21,417 nt of DNA from Clostridium sp. CAG:389 (lineage in GTDB: Bacteria; Bacillota; Clostridia; TANB77; CAG-508). Below, in pieces: positions 15,126-21,417 of the stretch. The notes beneath the pieces were generated by a model. That model was not told where the DNA came from. It was given only the letters and a program-made list of their open reading frames with translations, and did not search any database. Position numbers and translations under genes: made by a program. The stretch covers positions 1-21,417 of the forward strand of contig FR901952.1 of assembly GCA_000438255.1 (NCBI GenBank), given 5' to 3'. The number at the start of each line of letters is the position of its first letter. Position 1 is the stretch's first letter.

Positions 15126-16139
15126 TTATTTAGTTGCTTCTTGTGCATATTTATTATTAACAATTTTGTCATAAGGAGCTTTAACTTTAAGTTCACCAGC
15201 CAAACTCATAACTTCTTGTAATTTATCAAAACTCTCTTGTTTTAAAACAGGAGTTTCGTTCCAAGCATCAATATCCTTATAACTTTGAATTGCAGTTGTT
15301 AAAAGTTCAATATCAGTATCTGGGAAGAAATTTTGAATTGATTCTGCTATTTCTTTCGCAGTATGTTCTTTAACCCATTTTTGTCCTTTATAAATTGCAT
15401 TTGTAAAGTTTTGAATTGTAGTTTCATTATTTTCAATATAACTTTTCTTGGCAAAATATGCTGTATAAGGAATTTCACCCGCTTCTTTTCCAACAGATGC
15501 AACTATATGTCCTTTGCCTAATTTCTCTATGTTAGATGCTGTTGGTTCAAAAAGTGTGACATAATCAGCACTTCCTGATGTGAAAGCACTTGCCATTAAA
15601 TCAAACTTAATACTATCATCTAATGTTAAATCTTTTCCTGGTGTAAGTCTCTTTTGTTTAATTACATATTCTAGTGTCATATATGGAACTCCACCTTTTC
15701 TTCCAGGTATTACTGTTTTTCCTTTTAACGTATTCCAGTCAAAATTATCAATTTTTTCTTTTGATACTAAGAATGAGCCGTCTCTTTTTGTAAGTTGTGC
15801 AAATACTTGTGTATAATCTTCTTTTCCTTCATTATATACATATATTGATGCTTCTGGTCCTGCAAATCCTATTTGAGATTCTCCTGATAATACTGATGTC
15901 ATTACTGCGTCTGCTCCTTGACCTGTTGTTAAGTCTATTTCTATGTTATAGTCTTTAAAATATCCATTGTTTATTGCTACATATTGTGGTGCATAAAATA
16001 CTGAACGTGTTACTTCATTCATTTTTATTACAGTTGAGTTACTGTCTGTTTTTTTATTGTTGTTTTGATATACTGCTATTCCTACAATTATTAAAATTAT
16101 TAGTAATATAATGCCTAACATTATTATTTTCTTTTTCAC
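15126..16139 (-). CDS. ABC transporter substrate-binding protein, NMT1/SsuA-like
   Basis: This is the extracellular solute receptor of the adjacent importer. The 337-residue protein starts at a GTG (16139) behind AGGAGG. A strongly hydrophobic N-terminal helix (residues 5-23) is followed by a polar segment. The mature part shows the NMT1/THI5-like fold: SVFYAPQYVAINNGYFKDY, a Gly-rich GQGADAVMTSVLSGE, IGFAGPEASIY, LKGKTVIPGRKGGVPYMTL and SADYVTLFEPTASNIEKLG. Relatives bind sulfonates, nitrate or bicarbonate, thiamine precursors or aromatic compounds; the sequence alone does not decide. There is no cysteine after the hydrophobic helix, so it is not a standard lipoprotein and may stay anchored by the uncleaved helix. 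The gene is third in the ATPase-permease-binding protein order and is followed by a strong terminator. Confidence 0.9.
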   Translation of the reverse strand: MKKKIIMLGIILLIILIIVGIAVYQNNNKKTDSNSTVIKMNEVTRSVFYAPQYVAINNGYFKDYNIEIDLTTGQGADAVMTSVLSGESQIGFAGPEASIYVYNEGKEDYTQVFAQLTKRDGSFLVSKEKIDNFDWNTLKGKTVIPGRKGGVPYMTLEYVIKQKRLTPGKDLTLDDSIKFDLMASAFTSGSADYVTLFEPTASNIEKLGKGHIVASVGKEAGEIPYTAYFAKKSYIENNETTIQNFTNAIYKGQKWVKEHTAKEIAESIQNFFPDTDIELLTTAIQSYKDIDAWNETPVLKQESFDKLQEVMSLAGELKVKAPYDKIVNNKYAQEATK

Positions 16140-16236
16140 AATATTCCTCCTAAATATTGTTATAACTTATATTTTTATAGATTTAATATATTATTGAAAA
16201 ATAACACTAACTAAAAATGTAAATTATAACAAGGTA

Positions 16237-16635
16237 CTATTTTCGGATAAATTTTTCAAGCAATAATACTCCTCCATACATAACACCAGCAACAATTCCA
16301 AGAATAATAACACTTGTCATAACCAAATCAAGCTTAAACACCTGACCACCATATACTATCAAATATCCTAGGCCTGCCTTTGAGACCAAGAATTCTCCTG
16401 AAATCACACCTACAAGCGAAAGTCCAATATTTACTTTTAGTGAATTTATAAATGTTCCTATATTTGCTGGAATTACTATTTTAGTTAATAATTGAAATTT
16501 TGTACAATTAAAAGTTTTTGCCATTTTTATTATTTCTTTATCTGTTTTTAAATACCCATTTAGCATTTCTAATATTGTTACAATTAATGAGATTGCAATT
16601 GCCATTACGATTATAGCAGGTGTGCCTGAACCGTA
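16237..16635 (-). CDS. ABC transporter permease, C-terminal fragment (after frameshift)
   Basis: This fragment continues the permease in another frame. It reads YGSGTPAIIVMAIAISLIV, then the cytoplasmic EAA-type loop that docks on the ATPase (GYLKTDKEIIKMAKTFNCTK, FQLLTKIVIPA), then membrane helices ending in LLLEKFIRK. This is the expected second half of a BPD-type SsuC/TauC-like permease. It joins the first half if one G is removed from the run at 16636-16638, giving WYGSGTP, a normal family sequence (W-F/Y-G-x-G). An in-frame ATG at 16605 has no ribosome binding site. The repaired protein would have 263 residues. Confidence 0.88.
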   Translation of the reverse strand, partial: YGSGTPAIIVMAIAISLIVTILEMLNGYLKTDKEIIKMAKTFNCTKFQLLTKIVIPANIGTFINSLKVNIGLSLVGVISGEFLVSKAGLGYLIVYGGQVFKLDLVMTSVIILGIVAGVMYGGVLLLEKFIRK

Positions 16636-17029
16636 CCCAAATTATAATTATTGGACCAAGTGCAACTTTTGGAAGGCTATTTAATACTACTAAAAATGGT
16701 TCTGAAACTTTTGCCAAAAACTTAGACCACCATAGAATAATTGCGATTAGAACGCCCATTATTGTACCAAGACCAAATCCTACAATTGTTTCATATACTG
16801 TTACTTTTACATGTTTTAACAAATCATTTGATGTCAAATTCATAAATGTGTTCCATATTCTGCTCGGCTGGCTTGTTATAAAACTGTCTATTATTTTTGC
16901 ATTTGCTAACGCTTCCCATATTGCTAAAAATCCTATTAAAATTACTAATTGGGTTGCTATTACTAATAGCTTTTTTGTTTTAACTTTTTTTAAATATTTT
17001 TTTCTTTCTTGTGATATTTTATTTTTCAT
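16538..17029 (-). CDS. ABC transporter permease, N-terminal fragment
   Basis: This is the first half of an SsuC/TauC-like permease that forms the membrane channel of the importer. A basic cytoplasmic start is followed by helices at about 20-40 (LLVIATQLVILIGFLAIWEA), 80-102 (YETIVGFGLGTIMGVLIAI) and 113-131 (PFLVVLNSLPKVALGPIIII). The ATG at 17029 overlaps the end of the ATPase gene by 11 bases, indicating translational coupling. After Trp131 the frame changes and the remaining 32 residues, to the stop at 16538, are out of frame. A three-G run where two are expected explains the break. Unless corrected by slippage or an assembly fix, the transporter would lack a working permease. Confidence 0.88.
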   Translation of the reverse strand: MKNKISQERKKYLKKVKTKKLLVIATQLVILIGFLAIWEALANAKIIDSFITSQPSRIWNTFMNLTSNDLLKHVKVTVYETIVGFGLGTIMGVLIAIILWWSKFLAKVSEPFLVVLNSLPKVALGPIIIIWVRFRHTCYNRNGNCNLINCNNIRNAKWVFKNR

Positions 17030-17789
17030 TTACACCAAGCTCCTTCCATAAGCAATCAAAATATTTGCTGAATTTAGGACTTTGTCTGCAATTTATTGGT
17101 GTTCTGTTTTCTATTTCAAAATCAATTTTATGTATATCTTTTATTGTTCCTGGTCTTTTGCTTAATACTAGTACTCTGTCTGACATACTTATTGCTTCTG
17201 ATATATCATGTGTTACAATTAGTGCTGTAATTTTTTCTTTTCTTAATATTGAGTAAATATCTTCTGTTACCATTATTCTTGTTTGATAATCTAGTGCTGA
17301 AAAAGCTTCATCTAATAGCAATATTTTCGGCTTTACTGCAAGTGTTCTAATTAGTGCAACTCTCTGCCTCATTCCTCCTGATAATTCTGATGGATATTTG
17401 TTTCTAAAATCATATAGATTATATTTTTTTAATAGTTCTTTTACATATTCAATATTTTCTTTGTTTTTTATTCCTTTTATTTCTAGCCCAAATAGTGTAT
17501 TGCTTAATATATTTCTCCATTCTAGTAAACAATCTCTTTGTAACATATATCCTATTTTAGGCGATATTCCATTGCATTTTTCTCCTTCTATGTAGATTTC
17601 TCCTTCTGTTTTTTCTTCTAGTCCTGCTATTATTGATAGTAGTGTTGATTTTCCACATCCGCTTGGCCCTATTATGCTTACAAATTCTCCTTCTTTTATT
17701 CTGAAATTTACATTTTTTAGTGCTTGTATTTCGTCTTCTTTGTTTTGATATTTTTTTCCTATATTTTTGACTTCTAGTATGTTTTTCAT
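17019..17789 (-). CDS. ABC transporter ATP-binding protein, SsuB/TauB-like
   Basis: This is the cytoplasmic ATPase that powers the importer. I place the start at the ATG at 17789 (MKNILEVKNIGKKYQ), five bases after GGAGG; an earlier in-frame start at 17861 would add 24 unrelated residues and has no ribosome binding site. All nucleotide-binding elements are intact in 256 residues: Walker A GPSGCGKST (41-49), the Q-loop at MLQRDCLLEWRN (Gln84), signature LSGGMRQR (136-143), Walker B ILLLDEAF (156-163), D-loop SALD, and His194 in VTHD. It is the first gene of the three-gene operon and overlaps the permease start. Upstream, 17790-17886 holds no riboswitch or clear promoter that I recognise. Confidence 0.94.
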   Translation of the reverse strand: MKNILEVKNIGKKYQNKEDEIQALKNVNFRIKEGEFVSIIGPSGCGKSTLLSIIAGLEEKTEGEIYIEGEKCNGISPKIGYMLQRDCLLEWRNILSNTLFGLEIKGIKNKENIEYVKELLKKYNLYDFRNKYPSELSGGMRQRVALIRTLAVKPKILLLDEAFSALDYQTRIMVTEDIYSILRKEKITALIVTHDISEAISMSDRVLVLSKRPGTIKDIHKIDFEIENRTPINCRQSPKFSKYFDCLWKELGVNEK

Positions 17790-17886
17790 AAATTGCCTCC
17801 TTTTATTTATCCTAATATATTTTATGTAAAATTCAGTTTTGAGGTTACTTCTTCTATTCAATTAATTCTTCTTTCTAATTTATATT

Positions 17887-17936
17887 AAAAAATACCTGAT
17901 GAAAAGGATCCTGTTTTTTCCTCTCCATCAGGTATT
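17887..17936 (-). terminator. Terminator between the XRE regulator gene and the ABC operon
   Basis: Positions 17891-17908 and 17919-17936 (AATACCTGATG / CATCAGGTATT plus an inner AGGA/TCCT part) give an 18-bp stem. The inner non-Watson-Crick positions become G-U pairs only in minus-strand RNA, and a T-run follows on that strand. This orients it as the terminator of the XRE gene, whose stop lies about 70 bases upstream. It could also act as an attenuator for the ABC operon. Confidence 0.85.
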
Positions 17937-18003
17937 CAATTTAATAGTTTTTATTTAAAAAATGTGCAATCTTATTACTTGATTCTAATATAAATTATGT
18001 TTT

Positions 18004-18351
18004 TTATTTTATTTTTGTATTTTCAAATTTAGTTTTACTAATCAATTCTGAAATTTTATATATTAATTGTCTTTGTTCAGGAGTACATTCTTCTAAAATC
18101 AATCTAAAATCTTCTTTTAAATATTCCTTAGATGTAGTATTACTACCTGTTAACAAATATCCTGGTGATACTTTTAAAAATTCTGCAATTTGTGTCAATC
18201 TTTTCAAATTAATATGTGATTTTCCTGTTTCAACTCTACTTAAAAAAGCAACAGAAATATTCAATTCATCAGCTAATTCCTCTTGTGTCAAATTTTGGTT
18301 ATTTCTTGCTTCTTTTATTCTTTTACCTATAACACTATAATCAGGTGCCAT
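18004..18351 (-). CDS. XRE-family helix-turn-helix transcriptional regulator
   Basis: A small cytoplasmic DNA-binding protein of 115 residues. I use the ATG at 18351 (MAPDYSVIGKRIKEARNNQN), preceded by AAGGAGG at good spacing, not the one 12 codons upstream. Residues 9-63 form a Cro/CI-type five-helix domain: LTQEELADELNISVAFLSRV supplies the helix-turn-helix, followed by ETGKSHINLKRLTQIAEFL. The tail (LILEECTPEQRQLIYKISEL) is a short amphipathic helix, probably for dimerisation, with no sensor or peptidase domain. It has its own near-perfect promoter at 18378-18406 and is closed by a terminator. The targets are unknown; the ABC operon downstream and itself are candidates by position. Confidence 0.92.
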   Translation of the reverse strand: MAPDYSVIGKRIKEARNNQNLTQEELADELNISVAFLSRVETGKSHINLKRLTQIAEFLKVSPGYLLTGSNTTSKEYLKEDFRLILEECTPEQRQLIYKISELISKTKFENTKIK

Positions 18352-18377
18352 AACTGTTCCTCCTTTTCTTGCTTGTA

Positions 18378-18406
18378 AATATAACACCTATAAGGAAATA
18401 TGTCAA
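18378..18406 (-). promoter_or_regulatory. Promoter of the XRE regulator gene, with a possible operator
   Basis: On the minus strand TTGACA (18401-18406) and TATATT (18378-18383) are 17 bases apart. The spacer contains CCT-tat-AGG, a small palindrome between the two boxes that could be a self-binding site for the regulator. The promoter lies directly after the stop codon of the upstream gene (18414-18416), so the regulator can be expressed on its own. Confidence 0.8.
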
Positions 18407-18413
18407 TACTTTT

Positions 18414-19064
18414 TTAATTAATTTGTAAATATTTATTCTTGATGTCTAATATTATTAATGAAACTTTTGATTTCATATTTTTTAATTCTTGTTCACCTAT
18501 ATCATTTATATTTAGCATGTTATAAGAAAAATTTATTATATTGTCTTTATATGTAACATAATTAATTTTACCATTTTCCTTACAATTGTTAGTTTTCCAT
18601 ATAGAATTTCCAGTGTATATAACAATTGGTATTACTATTGGATTTCTTATCTTTTGTTCTTTGCTCTCTTTCTTCCACCTATTTATTATATTTGAAGAGT
18701 GTTCAAACATTTTATATGCTATATTTGTATCTATTTTATCTATTTCTTTTATTATCAGAAATATTTCCTTTCCTTTTATTTTACATATTATTATATTTTT
18801 ACTGTTTTTGTCTGTATTTGCCTTTATTTTGCTACAATATACAATATTTGGATCTTCTATAATTGAAGTAATATTAAAAAAGTCTGTTAAAAAATCTGTT
18901 AATTCATTTTTATCACTCAAAATTTCTGTTATTGGATATTTTGTTATTGATTCTGTGAATTTCCCGCTTTTCTGTTCATATTCTGATATTTCTTCTTCTA
19001 TTCTTCTTATTCTTTTTCCCTTTTCCTGATTATCCATAAAATCATTATAGGAAAAATAAATCAT
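18414..19064 (-). CDS. Hypothetical protein, probable degenerate Rpn/PD-(D/E)XK-like
   Basis: The 216-residue protein has no certain assignment. It begins MIYFSYNDFMDN, like a group of clostridial proteins related to Rpn recombination-promoting nucleases. The middle follows their layout: a hydrophobic strand KEIFLIIKEIDKIDTNIAYK, where the family usually has FLIEHQxxxD, then a helix with MFEHSSNIINRWKKE, then a strand NPIVIPIVIYTGNSIWKTNN, where the family has PIVIPIVLYxG. The usual catalytic E-x-Q residues are absent (IIKEI in their place), so nuclease activity is doubtful. It is Lys/Asn/Ile-rich with no signal peptide. The ATG at 19064 follows GGAGG. The XRE gene follows 62 bases later with its own promoter. 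Confidence that it is a gene is high; the family link is moderate. Confidence 0.7.
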   Translation of the reverse strand: MIYFSYNDFMDNQEKGKRIRRIEEEISEYEQKSGKFTESITKYPITEILSDKNELTDFLTDFFNITSIIEDPNIVYCSKIKANTDKNSKNIIICKIKGKEIFLIIKEIDKIDTNIAYKMFEHSSNIINRWKKESKEQKIRNPIVIPIVIYTGNSIWKTNNCKENGKINYVTYKDNIINFSYNMLNINDIGEQELKNMKSKVSLIILDIKNKYLQIN

Positions 19065-19223
19065 AATGCCTCCTTCCTATCTTAATATATTACACTTTGT
19101 TTTTTGGATTTGTATTTAGATATTAAAAATTTGTATGATTTTGATTTTTGAAATTAATCTTTTTTGAATTTAAAGTACTTTGAATTTCCATAAAAAATTT
19201 TTCTATCATTATAGTAACATAAA

Positions 19224-19261
19224 TAGGTAACCATTGCAATTATTTTTTCAATAGTTACCTA
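19224..19261 (-). terminator. Probable terminator after the TrmH-family gene
   Basis: TAGGTAAC (19224-19231) and GTTACCTA (19254-19261) pair, extended inward by ATTG/CAAT around a one-base mismatch. The loop is A/T-rich and the stem follows the methyltransferase stop codon on the minus strand by about 20 bases. The T-run after it is weak (TATTTATG). The remaining 19065-19223 is AT-rich and shows no gene. Confidence 0.6.
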
Positions 19262-19283
19262 AATTATAATTTTATTAATAATT

Positions 19284-20093
19284 TTAGACTGTTTTTTTGT
19301 CATCTATTGTCGTTTTTTGTCTTACATATTCATATAAAATAACACCTGTTGCAACAGAAGCATTCAAGCTCTCCGTTTTTCCAAGCATAGGTATTTTTAT
19401 TTTTTCATCTGCTATTTTTTGAATTTGTGGTTCAACACCATTTGCTTCGTTTCCTATAATAATTACTTTTTTATCAAAATTGATATCATATAAACTATTT
19501 TTAGTTTGTAATGAACTTACAACTATTCTAAAATTATTTTTTTGAGTTTCTTTTAATGTTTGTTCTAAGTTTTCACACTCTATAATTTTAATTCTGAAAA
19601 TTGCCCCCATTGTTGAACGAACAACTTTTGGGTTATAGCAATCTGCTGTTCCTTTTGATACTAATATTTGATTTAGTCCTACACTGTCAACAGTTCTTAA
19701 TATTGTTCCTAAGTTTCCTGGGTCTTGTATATCATCTAATGCAACTATTATGTCTTGACTATAATCAATTTCATTATTTTTATTATTCATGCTGATTATT
19801 GCTAATATTCCTTGTGGTGCATTCACATCTGACATTGTTTTTAATATGTTTTCAGTTACATATATACAATTGTATTTTGCAATTTCATACATTAAATTTT
19901 TTGGAATGATTCCTGAATCCTCACAGTTGTCACAAATTATAATATTCTTTATATTTGCTTTTTCTTCAATTGCTTCTTTTACTAATTTTATTCCTTCTAT
20001 AATGAATTCTTGGTTTATGTCTCTGTATTTTTTTTCTTTTAATTTTTTTACATGTTTTACAAATTCATTATCTTTGCTAGAAATTACTTGCAT
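19284..20093 (-). CDS. TrmH/SpoU-family RNA 2'-O-ribose methyltransferase
   Basis: SPOUT enzymes of this family methylate ribose 2'-OH groups in tRNA or 23S rRNA using S-adenosylmethionine bound in a deep trefoil knot. I place the start at the ATG at 20093, five bases after AAAGGAGA; a GTG five codons earlier would put the ribosome binding site inside the gene. The 269-residue protein has an N-terminal substrate-binding domain (about 1-100, SSKDNEFVKHVKKLKEKKYR) and the three family motifs: DIQDPGNLGTILRT (121-134, catalytic Arg133), IIGNEANGVEP (212-222) and PMLGKTESLNASVATGVILY (235-254). The layout resembles Bacillus YsgA-like enzymes. The exact target nucleotide cannot be read from sequence. 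It is upstream of a degenerate Rpn-like gene and downstream of mfd. Confidence 0.93.
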   Translation of the reverse strand: MQVISSKDNEFVKHVKKLKEKKYRDINQEFIIEGIKLVKEAIEEKANIKNIIICDNCEDSGIIPKNLMYEIAKYNCIYVTENILKTMSDVNAPQGILAIISMNNKNNEIDYSQDIIVALDDIQDPGNLGTILRTVDSVGLNQILVSKGTADCYNPKVVRSTMGAIFRIKIIECENLEQTLKETQKNNFRIVVSSLQTKNSLYDINFDKKVIIIGNEANGVEPQIQKIADEKIKIPMLGKTESLNASVATGVILYEYVRQKTTIDDKKTV

Positions 20094-20144
20094 ATTCTCT
20101 CCTTTCACTCTGCTTTATTCTATTCATCATCATCATTAAAAATT

Positions 20145-20189
20145 TTCGGGATAGAGGGACGGGGTTCTATCTCGTCCCTCTATCCCGAA
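20145..20189. terminator. GGGACG-containing hairpin between mfd and the TrmH-family gene
   Basis: TTCGGGATAGAGGGACG (20145-20161) and its perfect complement (20173-20189) form a 17-bp stem with an 11-base loop. Outside it, AAAAATT and AATTTTT extend the pairing with a two-base bulge and supply T-runs on both strands. It follows the mfd stop codon and can terminate mfd transcription. The G+C-rich stem in AT-rich DNA, with the GGGACG core shared with the palindrome at 5214-5312, suggests a repeat-family origin. Confidence 0.8.
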
Positions 20190-20192
20190 TTT

Positions 20193-21417
20193 TTATTTAC
20201 TTAATTGTTTCAAAAATTCTGTAACGTCATTTAAAATCTGTCTTTCATTTGTTGTTCCAATATCTAATGTAATCATAGTTTTTATACCTGGTGAAAACTT
20301 AATTCTATTACCATAAACTTTAAGTAGTTTTTGCAAATCAATTTCATATTTACTTTGTTCAAAAGTAAATACAACAGCTGTTCTTTTACTTGCAATTTTA
20401 CTTATTGCAAATGGTTTTGCTAAATATTTGATTCTTGCTATGTCTAATAAGTTTTCTAATTCAGCAGGCATATTTCCAAATCTATCTATGATTTCATCCA
20501 CAACATTTTGGATGTCTTCTTCTTTCTTGCATAATGCTATATTTTGATATACTTCTATTTTTTGTGCTGAGTCTTGTATGTATTCGTCTGGTATATAACT
20601 TGTTACATTTAAGTCTATTTGTATGTCTATTTCTGGCTCTACTTCTACTCCTTGCATTTCTTTTACTACTTCGTCTAGTAATGTGCAATATGTGTCATAT
20701 CCTACTTGTTCTAGGTGTCCTGATTGTATTTCTCCAAGCATGCTTCCTGCTCCTCTGATTTCTAGGTCTCTCATTGCTATTTTGAATCCTGAACCAAATT
20801 CGGTGAATTCTTTTATTGCTTTTAGTCTCTTGTCTGCTTCTTCTGATAGCATTTTGTCTTTTCTATAAGTTATGTATGCATATGCTTGCCTATCTGACCT
20901 TCCAACTCTACCACGTATTTGATATAATGCTGCTAGTCCCATTCTGTCAGCATTTTCTACTATAATTGTGTTTGCATTTGCTATGTCAATTCCTGATTCT
21001 AATATTGTTGTACATACTAGGACATTTGATTTTTTTTCAATAAAGTCTTGCATTATTTCTTCTATTTGATTTCCAGTCATTTGTCCGTGTGCATAACTCA
21101 CAGTTGCTTCTGGTACTAATCTTGATATTTCATCTGCTTTTTTCTGTATTGTGTCTACTCTGTTATAAATGTAAAATACTTGACCATTTCTTTCTAATTC
21201 TTTTGTTATTGCCTCTTTTATAACTTCTTGGTCATATTCCAATACATAAGTTTGAACTGGTTTTCTGTTGTGAGGTGGTTCATAAATTACTGACATGTCT
21301 CTTATTCCAACTATTGACATGTGCATTGTTCTTGGTATTGGAGTTGCTGTCATTGTTAATACATCTATATTTGATTTGTATTGTTTTATTTTTTCTTTTG
21401 CTTTTACTCCAAATCTG
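20193..21417 (-). CDS. mfd: Transcription-repair coupling factor Mfd, C-terminal part (cut by window edge)
   Basis: Mfd is a cytoplasmic ATP-driven DNA translocase that pushes stalled RNA polymerase off damaged DNA and recruits UvrA. The open frame runs to the window edge (RFGVKAKEKIKQYKSNIDVL precedes TMTATPIPRT), so at least 407 codons are seen and the N-terminal two thirds (UvrB-like, RNA polymerase-binding and the first helicase lobe) lie outside. Visible motifs are TATPIPRT, FYIYNRVDTIQKKADEI, YAHGQM, VLVCTTILESGIDIANAN and YQIRGRVGRSDRQAYAY (helicase motifs III-VI). The translocation region LEIRGAGSMLGEIQSGH follows, then the C-terminal TRCF regulatory domain beginning near NVTSYIPDEYI. 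The stop at 20193 is followed by a hairpin. No break in frame is seen. Confidence 0.97.
   Translation of the reverse strand, partial: RFGVKAKEKIKQYKSNIDVLTMTATPIPRTMHMSIVGIRDMSVIYEPPHNRKPVQTYVLEYDQEVIKEAITKELERNGQVFYIYNRVDTIQKKADEISRLVPEATVSYAHGQMTGNQIEEIMQDFIEKKSNVLVCTTILESGIDIANANTIIVENADRMGLAALYQIRGRVGRSDRQAYAYITYRKDKMLSEEADKRLKAIKEFTEFGSGFKIAMRDLEIRGAGSMLGEIQSGHLEQVGYDTYCTLLDEVVKEMQGVEVEPEIDIQIDLNVTSYIPDEYIQDSAQKIEVYQNIALCKKEEDIQNVVDEIIDRFGNMPAELENLLDIARIKYLAKPFAISKIASKRTAVVFTFEQSKYEIDLQKLLKVYGNRIKFSPGIKTMITLDIGTTNERQILNDVTEFLKQLSK

Noticed and set aside
17887..17936. ACCTGATG sequence upstream of an NMT1-like ABC operon as a TPP riboswitch
   Set aside because: The motif is on both arms of a simple hairpin, and the rest of the TPP aptamer (CTGAGA and the second helix) is absent. 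It is a terminator.
20494..20688. Small Arg-rich minus-strand frame inside mfd
   Set aside because: It lies in another frame of the intact Mfd coding region with no start signals or motif.

Overview
The window is very AT-rich and looks like chromosome from a low-GC, Gram-positive, spore-forming anaerobe of the Clostridia, probably an uncultured or metagenome-assembled one. The evidence is the germination protease Gpr, the sporulation protein YtxC, a rubredoxin module, family II pyrophosphatase, strong AGGAGG-type ribosome binding sites and sigma-A-like promoters. It is mostly housekeeping sequence. No CRISPR array, prophage, tRNA, rRNA or complete insertion sequence was seen.

Layout. (1) 1-2500, minus strand: rpsB-tsf translation operon. 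tsf is intact and followed by a strong terminator. rpsB is mosaic: one internal segment is present three times, another twice, and there are two frame changes. (2) 2683-6278, plus strand: a lysine-rich DUF4912 protein, a GH57 alpha-glucan branching enzyme and the sporulation protein YtxC. A 40-bp perfect palindrome lies between the last two. (3) 6323-11316, minus strand: an NlpC/P60 wall hydrolase with three SH3 domains, then comEC (one-base frameshift), then gpr. (4) 11335-15012, minus strand: a tight operon of an RpiB-family isomerase, a TagO/WecA-like lipid-carrier glycosyltransferase fused to a C-terminal rubredoxin, the redox chaperone Hsp33, and PpaC. (5) 15066-17789, minus strand: a three-gene ABC importer of the SsuABC/NMT1 class (ATPase, frameshifted permease, binding protein). 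(6) 17887-19064, minus strand: an XRE regulator with its own promoter, preceded by a degenerate Rpn-like protein. (7) 19224-21417, minus strand: a TrmH-family RNA methyltransferase and the C-terminal part of Mfd, which continues past the window edge.

How the genes work together. Region 4 joins lipid-carrier glycan initiation to pyrophosphate removal and redox sensing. The rubredoxin fusion is the most unusual protein architecture here. Regions 2 and 3 contribute sporulation and germination functions (ytxC and gpr end convergently over one shared hairpin), glycogen-type polymer branching, and wall remodelling.

Quality caution. Three genes (rpsB, comEC, the ABC permease) carry indels or duplications that would inactivate them. 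The rpsB structure in particular looks like an assembly chimera of related rpsB alleles. Two to three intergenic palindromes share a GGGACG core in otherwise AT-rich DNA and may belong to a REP/MITE-like family.
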